Position numbers and translations under genes: made by a program. The notes beneath the pieces are model-generated. The model was not told the origin of the DNA and made no database searches. It worked only from the letters and a program-made list of their open reading frames with translations. A stretch of DNA of 64,000 nt, taken from assembly GCF_004114935.1 (NCBI RefSeq), contig NZ_CP022221.1:1-64000 (forward strand), in the 5' to 3' direction. Of this stretch, positions 8,903 through 16,679 are shown one piece after another; positions within the stretch are counted from its first letter, which is position 1; every line of letters starts with the position of its first letter. Source of the stretch: Bradyrhizobium zhanjiangense. GTDB taxonomy: Bacteria; Pseudomonadota; Alphaproteobacteria; Rhizobiales; Xanthobacteraceae.

Positions 8903-8932
8903 ACGGTCCTCGTCGGAGGCGTACGGATCCAC
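8903..8932. repeat. IS66 right terminal repeat and target duplication
   Basis: The right end finishes CGTCGGAGGCGTAC at 8924. The second copy of GGATCCAC lies at 8925-8932. Confidence 0.75.
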
Positions 8933-8978
8933 TTCCAAATACTGACTTACATTTCGTCAATGCACCTAATGTGTCCAC
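8925..8978 (-). pseudogene. SAM-dependent methyltransferase remnant, first 18 codons
   Basis: After the TAG stop of the kinase-like gene (8985-8987) the same frame contains a GTG at 8978 and a TTG a few codons on. It reads VDTLGALTKCKSVFGSGS up to the IS66 target duplication. Removing the IS66 element joins this in frame with the methyltransferase fragment at 6101-6300. The gene was therefore the third member of an operon with the kinase-like and HAD genes. The exact start codon is unsure because no strong ribosome binding site is visible. Confidence 0.55.
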
Positions 8979-8984
8979 CGCTGT

Positions 8985-9548
8985 CTACCGAACCTGATCC
9001 ACGATCAGTTTGGCTATCCGCGCGACTGCTGCCGCATCGGCCGCATCTACGAAGCAGGCTGGAAGGTCAAACTCCTTGATAACGGCTGATACCTGTTGAT
9101 CAATCCGGGTCCGAAACTCAGGATCTTCATGTGCCGCACACTTCTCAGCGAAGGTTTCGGAAAGCTCAAGCCGCACAATCGCGTTCCAGCGTTTCGACAT
9201 TGTTCGCGTCACCTCCTCATACAATGCCTTTTCGATTATCGTATTTGCATTGAGCACGCGCACGTAGGCGAGAGCGTCGATCGCGCAACGATCCAATATC
9301 GCTATGTCGACCTCGATTTCCCTCTCTCGGCGCAAATGCTCGCGAAAGATCGCAGCAACTCCCCCAGCGTCGGCACCGCTTCCGACCGCATATCCTGAGG
9401 CTCTTATCTTGTCGCCAAGTCCGTCAATCAGCGCAACCCGACGATCACCGTACCTGCCACGAAGCACCTCATACAGCGATCTACAGAAGGTCGACTTACC
9501 GACTCCCTGCGCGCCAGTAATCACAATAACAAATGGAGAAATCATCAT
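8985..9548 (-). CDS. P-loop kinase-like ATPase (AAA_28/nucleoside-kinase-like)
   Basis: This 187-residue protein has a Walker A motif GAQGVGKST at residues about 12-20. An ILDRCAIDALAYVRVL segment follows, resembling the DR motif of deoxynucleoside and NadR-type kinases. The size and lack of extra domains suggest a small-molecule or nucleotide kinase. I cannot name the substrate. The gene starts with a tandem ATGATG and lies 58 bases after the HAD gene in the same direction. A methyltransferase remnant follows at once in the same reading frame after the TAG stop. Codon use includes many A/T-ending codons, unlike the core genes to the right, which suggests horizontal acquisition. Confidence 0.75.
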   Translation of the reverse strand: MMISPFVIVITGAQGVGKSTFCRSLYEVLRGRYGDRRVALIDGLGDKIRASGYAVGSGADAGGVAAIFREHLRREREIEVDIAILDRCAIDALAYVRVLNANTIIEKALYEEVTRTMSKRWNAIVRLELSETFAEKCAAHEDPEFRTRIDQQVSAVIKEFDLPACFVDAADAAAVARIAKLIVDQVR

Positions 9549-9606
9549 GCAGATACACCAACATTACGCGCCACACTGTGAAACCAGCCTGATCGCACTC
9601 CCGCCT

Positions 9607-10485
9607 TCAGTTGCTGGGAGCAGCCAGTTCTGCGTTCGTAAAGCGCTCGAAGGTCAAATAATCAAAAATCTCAGAAAAGCTGTGCTCGAGGACAGTCACC
9701 GCTTCGAGCTTGCTTAGATCATCACCAAGGAGCTCAAGCTCTCTCGATACGTCTTCGCTCGTCCAGTGAGAAACTCGTGCTAAAAGCTCGAACTCGATTC
9801 GATCGCGGGTCTCGCCATATCTCGCGTGAAGGGCGAGAATGCCGGCATTACGAGCCATTAGAACATCCCGCGTAAGGCTATCGCCTACGTAGGCGGTTCT
9901 TTGCTTGTCAGAACCCACCACTGAGACGAGGTCGTATAAGATACGAGGGTCGGGCTTCGACAAGCCTGGCCGCAGGTGATGCATACGAACTTGTGCGGGC
10001 AGGAACTCCCTATAGTTAGCATTCGAGTCTCGGTAAGCCGGAACAGAGTGGCCTTCACGGCAAAACAGCTCATCAATAAAATTCAACAATCCAAGCTCGC
10101 ACAGACGATTTACCGCATGCTGCTCCATCGATTCTGTACACACAACGATCCTCGCGCCGATTGACTTAACGGCGGCGAGGGCCTGTGTAACACCACGATA
10201 TGGCGTTACGCGCCGCTTTATGGAGCTCGTTCGCTGCTCTACGCGGCGACGAATATCACTAATCTGGGGTGCCTCCGCTCCTAGCAACTCCTCAAGAAGA
10301 TACTCATAATCCGAGGTGCCTTGTCGTCGATGGATTCGACGTATTTCAGCTTCAGCCCTCTCTCCCCCAAGAATGGTAGAGATCTCGTCATAAGTGATTG
10401 AAAATGGCGCGTGCCACCAGCTCAGCCAGTCAAACAGCGTGTTATCCAGGTCAACGATCAGAGTATCTACTATTGTCCGCGTCAT
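9607..10485 (-). CDS. HAD-superfamily hydrolase (phosphatase-like)
   Basis: This 292-residue protein shows all four HAD motifs: DLDNTLFD (motif I, nucleophile and acid Asp), VCTES (motif II), the Lys of SKPDP (motif III) and GDSLTRDV (motif IV). A helical cap of about 100 residues sits between motifs I and II, as in C1-cap phosphatases. The last ~60 residues form an extra acidic tail. It is the first gene of the HAD/kinase/methyltransferase set. The substrate is unknown; the pairing with a kinase suggests phosphoryl transfer on a nucleotide-like or sugar-like compound, which is inference only. Base composition is AT-richer than the flanks. Confidence 0.8.
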   Translation of the reverse strand: MTRTIVDTLIVDLDNTLFDWLSWWHAPFSITYDEISTILGGERAEAEIRRIHRRQGTSDYEYLLEELLGAEAPQISDIRRRVEQRTSSIKRRVTPYRGVTQALAAVKSIGARIVVCTESMEQHAVNRLCELGLLNFIDELFCREGHSVPAYRDSNANYREFLPAQVRMHHLRPGLSKPDPRILYDLVSVVGSDKQRTAYVGDSLTRDVLMARNAGILALHARYGETRDRIEFELLARVSHWTSEDVSRELELLGDDLSKLEAVTVLEHSFSEIFDYLTFERFTNAELAAPSN

Positions 10486-10694
10486 GGCCCCAGCTCGCGA
10501 GCACTGCGGCCTCGCGAATCGAACACTACCGTTGCGCGAACTTTATTCCGACACTGCCTTTTCGTGCCAGCGAAATCTCTTCACTCAGAGGTCCAAGAGG
10601 TGCCCGCTAAATCGACATTTCGTTTTTTCTAGAGTTTGCAAAGGGTTACAGAATTTCACTTTTGTCAAGCCGCTGCCTCGTCTAAGTGAGAGAC
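10486..10694. other. Gene-free stretch upstream of the HAD gene
   Basis: About 210 AT-rich bases in which I see no convincing gene. It should contain the promoter of the minus-strand HAD operon. It also marks the right border of the AT-rich patch, because high-GC sequence resumes near 10690. Confidence 0.4.
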
Positions 10695-10936
10695 GCTCCA
10701 TTTTTCCGCTGTACTCGCCCCCGGCAGCATCACCCGGAGGCGCATCCCATTGAGCGCGCGCGCACAACCGCACCCCAACCCCTCCCCAAAAATCTCGTCA
10801 TCTGCCGTGACGGCACCGGCAACGAGATCGCGGAGAACATCTCCAACCTCCTGAAGCTCTAGCGCTGCCTGCGCAAGACCGCCAGGACGCAGCCCCGGCA
10901 GATGGTGTCTTGCGACCCCGGATCGGCACGATGACA
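10695..10936 (+). pseudogene. Truncated duplicate of the 5' end of the DUF2235 gene
   Basis: About 240 bases closely match 13972-14205, the promoter and first ~60 codons of the intact DUF2235 gene. The start is lost (ATTG instead of ATGG), a TAG replaces a Tyr codon after GAAGCTC, and small indels break the frame. The match covers upstream sequence as well as coding sequence, so this is a DNA duplication, not just a distant paralogue. Homology stops near 10936, just before a CtrA-type box. Confidence 0.8.
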
Positions 10937-10963
10937 ACACTCGTAAACAGCGCCCCTCCCGCG

Positions 10964-10979
10964 TTAACCGTCCATTAAC
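10964..10979. promoter_or_regulatory. Candidate CtrA binding site upstream of the HTH/ftsZ2 pair
   Basis: TTAACCGTCCATTAAC fits the full CtrA consensus TTAA-N7-TTAAC exactly. It lies 80 bases before the start of the next gene (11060), within promoter range. CtrA is the cell-cycle response regulator of alphaproteobacteria, including rhizobia. Binding here is inferred from the motif only. Confidence 0.55.
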
Positions 10980-11059
10980 CAACGCAGCCTAGCCTGCTGC
11001 AATCGTCCAGCCATCACTAGCTCGAAATGCCTTCCCGGTTCGCTCCAGGAGAAGCGCCG

Positions 11060-11572
11060 ATGTGCGTTGAGTTGTTGACGTATGCCGATCTCAGTGCCCG
11101 CCTCGGTATCTCCCGGGAGGCCGCGCGTTCGCTGGCGAGGCGCCGCCGGTTGGCGCGCTCGCGGTCGGAGGACGGCAAGGCGCTGGTGAGGGTTGATTTC
11201 TCCGAGCTCCGCTACACGCCCCGCCCACGACGCGGCCGCCGGGCAGATCCGATCGATGCCTCGCTGGCCAAGATCGAGGCCTTCAAGATCGAGGCATTCA
11301 AGGCGGAGGTCGCGCGGCTCGAAATGGTGGCAGCCAACACCCGGGCCGATTTCGAGCGCGAGCGCGAGCGTGCCGATCGGCTCAAAGTCGAGCTGATGCA
11401 GGCGGCCGCCGAGACGGCGGCAGCCAATGCGTGGGCGGCACGGCTGGAAGACGAAGTGGCGGTTCTGCGGAGCGGTCGCCGCGCGGGCGGCGCGATCGCA
11501 GGATACGCCGCGCGTCGATTGGGACATCTGGCCGCTGCGATCGTGCAAGCAGACCGCGCGGCTTGCAGGTAG
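11060..11572 (+). CDS. Helix-turn-helix protein with long coiled coil
   Basis: This protein has 170 residues if it starts at the ATG at 11060, which follows AGGAGA; an upstream frame to 11027 exists. Residues about 5-50 resemble a winged or MerR-like helix-turn-helix ([19 protein letters not shown]). Residues about 75-150 are rich in Ala, Glu, Arg and Lys with heptad spacing, consistent with a coiled coil. This layout recalls plasmid KfrA-type DNA-binding proteins. The gene ends 52 bases before ftsZ2 in the same direction, so the two may be co-transcribed from the CtrA-box promoter. Function unknown. Confidence 0.65.
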   Translation: MCVELLTYADLSARLGISREAARSLARRRRLARSRSEDGKALVRVDFSELRYTPRPRRGRRADPIDASLAKIEAFKIEAFKAEVARLEMVAANTRADFERERERADRLKVELMQAAAETAAANAWAARLEDEVAVLRSGRRAGGAIAGYAARRLGHLAAAIVQADRAACR

Positions 11573-11624
11573 CACTCGAAAACTTTCTCCATCCCCGGCA
11601 TGCCGGAGCAATCACGAGGGAAGC

Positions 11625-12884
11625 ATGACTGGCATCACCGATATCCACGAAATGAAGGCCCGCATCGTCGTGTTCGGGGTCGGCGGCGCCGGCGGCAATG
11701 CGGTCAACAACATGATCACGGCCGGGCTGCAAGGGGTCGAGTTCGTGGTCGCCAATACCGACGCGCAGGCGCTGGCCATGTCGAAGGCGAGGCACCTGAT
11801 CCAGCTCGGCACAAAGGTGACCGCAGGCCTCGGCGCCGGCTCGCAGCCGGAATTGGGACGCGCCGCAGCCGAAGAGGCGATCGATACGATCCGCGATCAA
11901 TTGACCGGTGCGCACATGGTGTTCGTGACGGCCGGCATGGGCGGCGGCACCGGCACCGGGGCCGCCCCCATCGTCGCCAGGGCCGCGCGCGAGCTCGGCA
12001 TCCTCACGATCGGCGTCGTCACCAAGCCGTTCTACTTCGAGGGCCAGCGCCGCATGCGCTTTGCCGAAGCCGGCATCGAGGAGTTGCTGAAGACGGTCGA
12101 CACCCTCTTGATCATCCCGAACCAGAACCTGTTCCGGGTGGCCAGCGACAAGACCACATTCGCCGACGCCTTCGCCCTTGCCGACCAGGTGCTTTATTCG
12201 GGCGTGGCCTGCATCAGCGACCTCATCGTCAAGGAAGGCCTGATCAATCTCGATTTTGCCGACGTCCTCTCGGTCATGAAGGAGAAGGGCAAGGCCATGA
12301 TGGGACGGGGCGAGGCTTCCGGCGAGAAGCGCGTGCTTGCCGCCGCCGTGGCCGCGATCTCCAATCCTTTGATCGAGAATCCCTCGATCAAGCGCGCCAG
12401 TGGCCTCATCATCTCCATCACCGGCGGCAAGGATCTGATGCTGTATGAGGTCGACGAAGCCGCGACCCGCATTCGCGACGAGGCCGACCCGGACGCCAAC
12501 ATCATCGTCGGCGCGTCGTTTGACGACAGCCTCGAAGGCATCGTCCGCGTCTCGGTGGTGGCGACCGGTATAGATAATCTCGACCCGGCACCGCAGGCGC
12601 AACCGGTGGAAACCGCCCTGACGCAGCTCGCCGGCAGGCTGCGCAACGACGGCCGCCGCATCGCCGATCGCATCGAGCGCAGTGCACCCCTTGCGCAAGT
12701 GGAAAGCCCGCCGCTGCGTCCGCAGCCGCACCACCCCGTGGGGCCACCGGCAAGGCCTAGCCTGGAACATGCACGCCACGCGGCCGACCGGCCGCTCGAT
12801 CCCTACGGCCGCACCGCTGCGCGCAATGCGCCCGACGAGGCCGTTCTCGATATCCCGGCCTTCCTGCGCCGCGCCGCCAACTGA
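11625..12884 (+). CDS. ftsZ2: FtsZ paralogue (second FtsZ, short linker)
   Basis: This 419-residue tubulin-family GTPase has the glycine-rich loop [12 protein letters not shown] (residues about 104-115) and the T7 synergy loop NLDFAD (208-213). Both halves of the GTPase site are therefore present. Residues about 320-405 are a Pro-rich linker. The C-terminus ends [11 protein letters not shown], close to the conserved peptide that binds FtsA and ZipA-type partners. Alphaproteobacterial main FtsZ proteins have a much longer linker and sit in the dcw cluster; here there are no dcw neighbours, so I call it a second copy. The start is ATG at 11625 after GAGGGA. The upstream HTH/coiled-coil gene and a CtrA-type box suggest cell-cycle control. 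Confidence 0.9.
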   Translation: MTGITDIHEMKARIVVFGVGGAGGNAVNNMITAGLQGVEFVVANTDAQALAMSKARHLIQLGTKVTAGLGAGSQPELGRAAAEEAIDTIRDQLTGAHMVFVTAGMGGGTGTGAAPIVARAARELGILTIGVVTKPFYFEGQRRMRFAEAGIEELLKTVDTLLIIPNQNLFRVASDKTTFADAFALADQVLYSGVACISDLIVKEGLINLDFADVLSVMKEKGKAMMGRGEASGEKRVLAAAVAAISNPLIENPSIKRASGLIISITGGKDLMLYEVDEAATRIRDEADPDANIIVGASFDDSLEGIVRVSVVATGIDNLDPAPQAQPVETALTQLAGRLRNDGRRIADRIERSAPLAQVESPPLRPQPHHPVGPPARPSLEHARHAADRPLDPYGRTAARNAPDEAVLDIPAFLRRAAN

Positions 12885-12990
12885 GTGGTCGCGGGAGTCG
12901 GGGCTCGTCTCCAACCGGACATGGACCGCTGCTACGCGGCTCCCCCGCTTGCGGGAGAGGGTAACCGCATATGAGCATCAACAAGAGGTC

Positions 12991-13074
12991 GTCATGCCCG
13001 GACTTGTCCCGGGCATCCACGTTCTTTGTGCTGCGGGGTAAGGCGTGGATGGCCGGGACAAGCCCGGCCATGAC
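12991..13074. repeat. Intergenic palindromic repeat (GTCATGCCCGG family)
   Basis: Two 31-bp arms, 12991-13021 and 13044-13074, are inverted copies with about three mismatches and could form a long hairpin after ftsZ2. The arms start GTCATGCCCGGACTTG. The region 12885-13177 holds no gene that I can support. Confidence 0.75.
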
Positions 13075-13177
13075 GATGTGGAAACTTCAGCACCCCAAGC
13101 GCTCGCGTCATATGCGATTGCCCTGCGCTTGCGGAATCTGCAGACGAGCTTCTTAAGCTGCGCGGCGCGCCGATCGC

Positions 13178-13858
13178 TCACGCGGCCGTGCTGCGCGGGC
13201 TCTCCGCTGATTCCTTCTTGTCCGTCTCCTTGTCGCGAGACAGCCATGCTGGAAAACGAAGCAGGCGTTCGTTGCTGTCTTTCGGCAGCTCGATGGGCGG
13301 CGCTTCATTGGCCGAACTCGGCAGGTCCAGCGCGACGTGACCTGTTCGCACCGCATCCGCGCGCTGATCCAGTTCGCGCAACAGGGGATCGAGCACGCTG
13401 TCGATTTCGGTCGCCACCGACACCAGGAAGCTATTGAGCTCGCGCGCCTCGGGCACGACGACCGCAGCCGACTCGATCGCCTTGGAGAGACCATCGACGA
13501 CGGGTGCAAACGCGCCGGCGGCTTGCTTGACTCGGGTTTTGATCGCTTCGATCTCGCACAAGACGCGCTCACGCTCCCGCCTTTTCTTCTCCTCCGAAAG
13601 GCGGGCTTCAATTTCGGCGATCTGGGCCGTCAGGGTCGTGGCTTCGGATGCGAGTGCATCGCGTCTTCCGCGCGCGCGATCGAGATCGCGGCTGAGATTG
13701 TCCACTAAGTCGTCCTTTCCAAACATGGCTTTGCTCCGTACGACAGCCGTTTTGGTCTGTAGGACGGCCTTGGCGCGAACCGCCAGCCTGGCAAGCGAAC
13801 GAAAGGCTGGATCGGCCGAAACAGGCATCAATTTCGGTCGCGTCACATGGGCCGACAT
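13178..13858 (-). CDS. Coiled-coil protein of unknown function
   Basis: This 226-residue protein starts at the ATG at 13858, preceded by GGGGGA; a longer frame to 13936 is possible. Residues about 55-120 form a charged heptad-rich region (DRARGRRDALASEATTL, then EARLSEEKKRRERER) typical of a coiled coil. No signal peptide or membrane segment is visible. The C-terminal 40 residues are polar and look disordered. A CtrA-type box lies 39 bases upstream. It lies next to ftsZ2 in convergent orientation. I do not recognise the family. Confidence 0.65.
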   Translation of the reverse strand: MSAHVTRPKLMPVSADPAFRSLARLAVRAKAVLQTKTAVVRSKAMFGKDDLVDNLSRDLDRARGRRDALASEATTLTAQIAEIEARLSEEKKRRERERVLCEIEAIKTRVKQAAGAFAPVVDGLSKAIESAAVVVPEARELNSFLVSVATEIDSVLDPLLRELDQRADAVRTGHVALDLPSSANEAPPIELPKDSNERLLRFPAWLSRDKETDKKESAESPRSTAA

Positions 13859-13896
13859 GGTGATCCCCCACTCGTCCACATTAGGCGACGGCATGG

Positions 13897-13911
13897 TTAA
13901 CAAGTTGTTAA
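13897..13911. promoter_or_regulatory. Candidate CtrA binding site between coiled-coil gene and DUF2235 gene
   Basis: TTAACAAGTTGTTAA fits TTAA-N7-TTAA and is also an inverted repeat (TTAAC-N5-GTTAA). It is 39 bases upstream of the minus-strand gene start and 111 bases upstream of the plus-strand DUF2235 gene. Either could be the target. Confidence 0.45.
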
Positions 13912-14021
13912 TGTCAACAGGTGAGAGATGGGGCAAAATGCCGGCGACGCCGCCTTCGGCTCCTAGCTGCCCTCCATTTCCGCTATACTCGCCCCGGTAG
14001 CATCACCCCGAGGCGCATCCC

Positions 14022-15347
14022 ATGGAACCCGCCCACACCACCAAGCCAGAGCCGAAGAACATCGTCATCTGCTGTGACGGCACCGGCAACGAGATCTCGG
14101 AGAACATCTCCAACCTCCTGAAGCTCTACCGCTGCCTGCGCAAGACCGACAAGACGCAGCCGCGGCAGATGGTGTTTTACGATCCCGGGGTCGGCACGGT
14201 GACGGAGCCGACGACGTGGAATCGCTGGAAGGCCAATATCAACCTGGTGCTGGGGCTCGCCACCGGCTACGGGCTCGATGACAACGTGCTGTCAGCCTAT
14301 TGCTTCCTGGTCCAGCATTATACGCCCGGCGACAAGATCTATTTGTTCGGCTTCTCGCGCGGGGCCTATACGGTGCGGGTGCTGGCGGGGCTGATCCACA
14401 AGGTGGGGCTGATCTCGCCGGAGCAGGTGAACCTCGCGGGAAGCGGCCTCATCGCCTACAAGCAATATTCCGGCACCGGGCGCGGCAACGACGTCGAAGA
14501 CCTCGCGGACGTCGCTGTCGACGAGCAGGGGCCGCTGCCGAAGGACCAATTCGATCTCGCCGCGCAGTTCGCGCGCATCACCTCGACGCGCTGGCCGACC
14601 ATCCACTTCATCGGCGTGTGGGACACGGTGGCGAGCGTGATCGTGCCGCGCGCCGACCGGCTGTATTGGCCGAGCTTCGAGGAGCTCGCCTTCACGCTGC
14701 GCAATCCGAGCGTCAAGATCTTCCGGCAGGCGATCGCGATCGACGAGCGACGCTGCATGTTCCGCCTGAAGCAATACAGGGAGCCGCAAGAGTTCTGGAG
14801 CAATCGCTATGTGCCGGACGAGAAGAAGGTGCCGCAGGACATTCTGCAGGTGTGGTTCGCCGGCGTGCATAGCGACGTCGGCGGCGGCTATCCGGAAGCC
14901 GAGAGCGGGGAGTCGAAATATCCGCTGATCTGGATGATCGAGGAGGCCGCGAAGGCGGGGCTGAACTTCAATCCGCGCACGGTGAACCAGCTCGCCTTCG
15001 GCATCCAGCGCAAGAACTCGCCGTTCAGCTATGTCGCGCCCGCCTTCACCGGCAAGACCGGCGTGCTGCACAACTCCATGACGGCGGGCTGGCGCGTGCT
15101 GGAGTATTTGCCGAAGAGCGCGACGTACAAGGAGTGGCCGGAGCGGAAGGTGGCGCTCGGCTTCTACATTCCCGACAGCGAGCCGCGCGTCATCCCCGAA
15201 GGCGCGCATGTGCATGAGAGCGTGTTGAAGCGGATGGCGGTGGAACCGGACTATCGGCCGGTGAATCTGCCGAAGGATTACGTGACGGTGCCGATGCCGG
15301 TGGGGCCGCAGCATGCGGAGGTGACGGGGGAGATGGAGGGGGTGTGA
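14022..15347 (+). CDS. DUF2235 alpha/beta hydrolase (T6SS phospholipase-like family)
   Basis: This 441-residue protein carries the DUF2235 hallmarks: NIVICCDGTGNE near the N-terminus, the nucleophile elbow GFSRGAYTVR (G-x-S-x-G) near residue 110 and HSDVGGGYPE near residue 287 for the acid and base residues. Some family members are type VI secretion phospholipase effectors (Tle1 type), but no secretion genes lie nearby, so that role is not supported here. No signal peptide is visible. A partial dead copy of its 5' end lies at 10695-10936. Confidence 0.88.
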   Translation: MEPAHTTKPEPKNIVICCDGTGNEISENISNLLKLYRCLRKTDKTQPRQMVFYDPGVGTVTEPTTWNRWKANINLVLGLATGYGLDDNVLSAYCFLVQHYTPGDKIYLFGFSRGAYTVRVLAGLIHKVGLISPEQVNLAGSGLIAYKQYSGTGRGNDVEDLADVAVDEQGPLPKDQFDLAAQFARITSTRWPTIHFIGVWDTVASVIVPRADRLYWPSFEELAFTLRNPSVKIFRQAIAIDERRCMFRLKQYREPQEFWSNRYVPDEKKVPQDILQVWFAGVHSDVGGGYPEAESGESKYPLIWMIEEAAKAGLNFNPRTVNQLAFGIQRKNSPFSYVAPAFTGKTGVLHNSMTAGWRVLEYLPKSATYKEWPERKVALGFYIPDSEPRVIPEGAHVHESVLKRMAVEPDYRPVNLPKDYVTVPMPVGPQHAEVTGEMEGV

Positions 15348-15366
15348 GGGGGTGGCTTTCACCGCT

Positions 15367-15453
15367 CGTCATTGCGAGCGCAGCGAAGCAATCCAGACTG
15401 CCGCTGCGGAAGCAGTCTGGATTGCTTCGTCGCAAGAGCTCCTCGCAATGACG
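15367..15453. repeat. REP/BIME-like repeat (CGTCATTGCGAGCG family)
   Basis: The arms CGTCATTGCGAGCGCAGCGA and its imperfect complement face each other around a short centre. The same family occurs at 20794-20873. The surrounding stretch 15348-15610 has no gene. Confidence 0.8.
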
Positions 15454-15610
15454 GTGGAAGAGGCAGGCGCGCCGCCCCACCCCGCTACCGCCGCTTTCTG
15501 CAGTCACGGCAGCTTTTCATTAAAATTCTTCGGCCCGGCTTAGCGGGATCGCATCAACTCTGTTCCATCATCGCCTCCGATCCCCGCGAGACAGCGGAGC
15601 TGGAGGAGAC

Positions 15611-15862
15611 GTGCCGCACTATCCGCGCAAATATGCCCGCGTGAAGCCTTCGGGGCTGGTCTCGCGCCAGGCCAAGATCATCACCGACCCGCGCGCGCCC
15701 GTGATTCCCTGCACGCTGATCGACTATTCGCCCGGCGGGGCCTGCGTCGATCTCGGCGGACAGGTGAGCATCCCCGATCGGTTCGAGCTGCTGCACGTCA
15801 ACACCAAGAAGCGCTGCCGCATCGCCTGGAAGCGCGGGACGCGGGTGGGCGTGGTGTTTTAG
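15611..15862 (+). CDS. Single-domain PilZ protein
   Basis: This 83-residue protein starts with GTG at 15611 after GGAGGA. It shows the two c-di-GMP binding signatures of PilZ domains: RKYAR (RxxxR) near residue 6 and DYSPGG (DxSxxG) near residue 39. It is little more than the PilZ domain, so it probably acts as a c-di-GMP-responsive adaptor. No partner gene is adjacent. Confidence 0.75.
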   Translation: MPHYPRKYARVKPSGLVSRQAKIITDPRAPVIPCTLIDYSPGGACVDLGGQVSIPDRFELLHVNTKKRCRIAWKRGTRVGVVF

Positions 15863-15874
15863 AGGCTGCGTGCT

Positions 15875-16036
15875 GACCCTCCCCTGGAGGGGGAGGGTCG
15901 ATCGCGCGAAGCGCGAGCGGGGTGGGGTGATCTCTCCACTCGGGCACCGTACGTCGCGGAGGGACCGTCACCCCACCCCGTCTCATATTTCGCTGCGCTC
16001 AATATGAGCCGACCCTCCCCCTCCAGGGGAGGGTAA
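15875..16036. repeat. Long intergenic inverted repeat (GACCCTCCCC family)
   Basis: GACCCTCCCCTGGAGGGGGA at the left is mirrored at 16009-16036. Inner arms (GGGGTGGGGTGA and TCACCCCACCCC) also pair. It lies between convergent genes and could terminate both. Confidence 0.7.
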
Positions 16037-16042
16037 GCAGGC

Positions 16043-16450
16043 CTACTTCCGCATCCTGGCCTTCGCGCCCGCGACGATCTGCATGGCGACGCCGGCGGAC
16101 CAGCCGAGCAGAGCAAGCCAGGCGAAGTTGATATGCGGATCGAGCCGGAGCACGATGACGGCGACGGAGGCGAGCGCGGTGAGCGTGGCGCAGAGCGTGC
16201 CGGCCGAGCTCAGAAATTCCGCGGCGTCGATGGCGTTGTGCGCATCGTCGAAGGGCATTTGCGGCGTATCGATGCCGAGATAGAAGCCGATGAAGCCGAG
16301 CACCATCATCACCAGCAGGAAGCCCTGCGTGGTGAGCGAGGAGATCGCAGATCCCACATAGGCGCCGACGAACAATCCGCACGCCGCCCCCGCCATCGCA
16401 AGACCCACGCGCTCGAACACATGGGCAGTTTTGCGAACACCAAAACGCAT
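16043..16450 (-). CDS. Small multi-pass membrane protein of unknown function
   Basis: This 135-residue protein has four hydrophobic segments, at about residues 15-37, 42-60, 82-102 and 108-127, and a basic C-terminus (AKARMRK). I recognise no family. It stands alone, convergent with the PilZ gene. Confidence 0.65.
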   Translation of the reverse strand: MRFGVRKTAHVFERVGLAMAGAACGLFVGAYVGSAISSLTTQGFLLVMMVLGFIGFYLGIDTPQMPFDDAHNAIDAAEFLSSAGTLCATLTALASVAVIVLRLDPHINFAWLALLGWSAGVAMQIVAGAKARMRK

Positions 16451-16540
16451 GGCCGGCCTCCGTGAGGCGTTGAGGAGACAGGTTAGGCCAGTTTTGGGGT
16501 GCGTGGAAGGCGAGGAGTTTTACGGATGCGTGAGTTTACT

Positions 16541-16568
16541 CCCTCTCCCCGTTCTTACGGGGAGAGGG
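16541..16568. terminator. 12-bp perfect hairpin
   Basis: CCCTCTCCCCGT and ACGGGGAGAGGG form a perfect stem around TCTT. No T-run follows, so it may be a repeat rather than an intrinsic terminator. Confidence 0.4.
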
Positions 16569-16679
16569 TTGGGGTGAGGGGCCTCTCTCCCCACACGAGC
16601 GTTAGCGCCGCACCTGTACCTGAACCTCCTCCGAATGAGTGGACACCTGTAGTAGGCTCATTGAGCCCGGAGGTGTCGA

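Larger units (their letters stand above)
6309..8924 (-). mobile_element. IS66-family element with 8-bp target duplication
   Basis: The element is 2616 bp long, a normal IS66 size, with tnpA, tnpB and tnpC on the minus strand. GGATCCAC occurs directly outside both ends (6301-6308 and 8925-8932); IS66 elements make 8-bp duplications. The ends start GTACGC and form an imperfect inverted repeat of about 20 bp (6309-6330 and 8903-8924). The tnpC gene carries a frameshift, so this copy is probably inactive. Confidence 0.85.

Noticed and set aside
8985..10485. Calling the HAD/kinase pair a DNA-end repair (polynucleotide kinase/phosphatase) system
   Set aside because: The folds would allow it, but no DNA-binding or ligase features are visible; naming it so would be a guess.
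11382..12914. 510-residue minus-strand open frame over ftsZ2
   Set aside because: Antisense shadow of a clear FtsZ gene.
14022..15347. Type VI secretion effector with immunity gene
   Set aside because: The DUF2235 family includes such effectors, but no VgrG, PAAR, Hcp or immunity-like gene is nearby.
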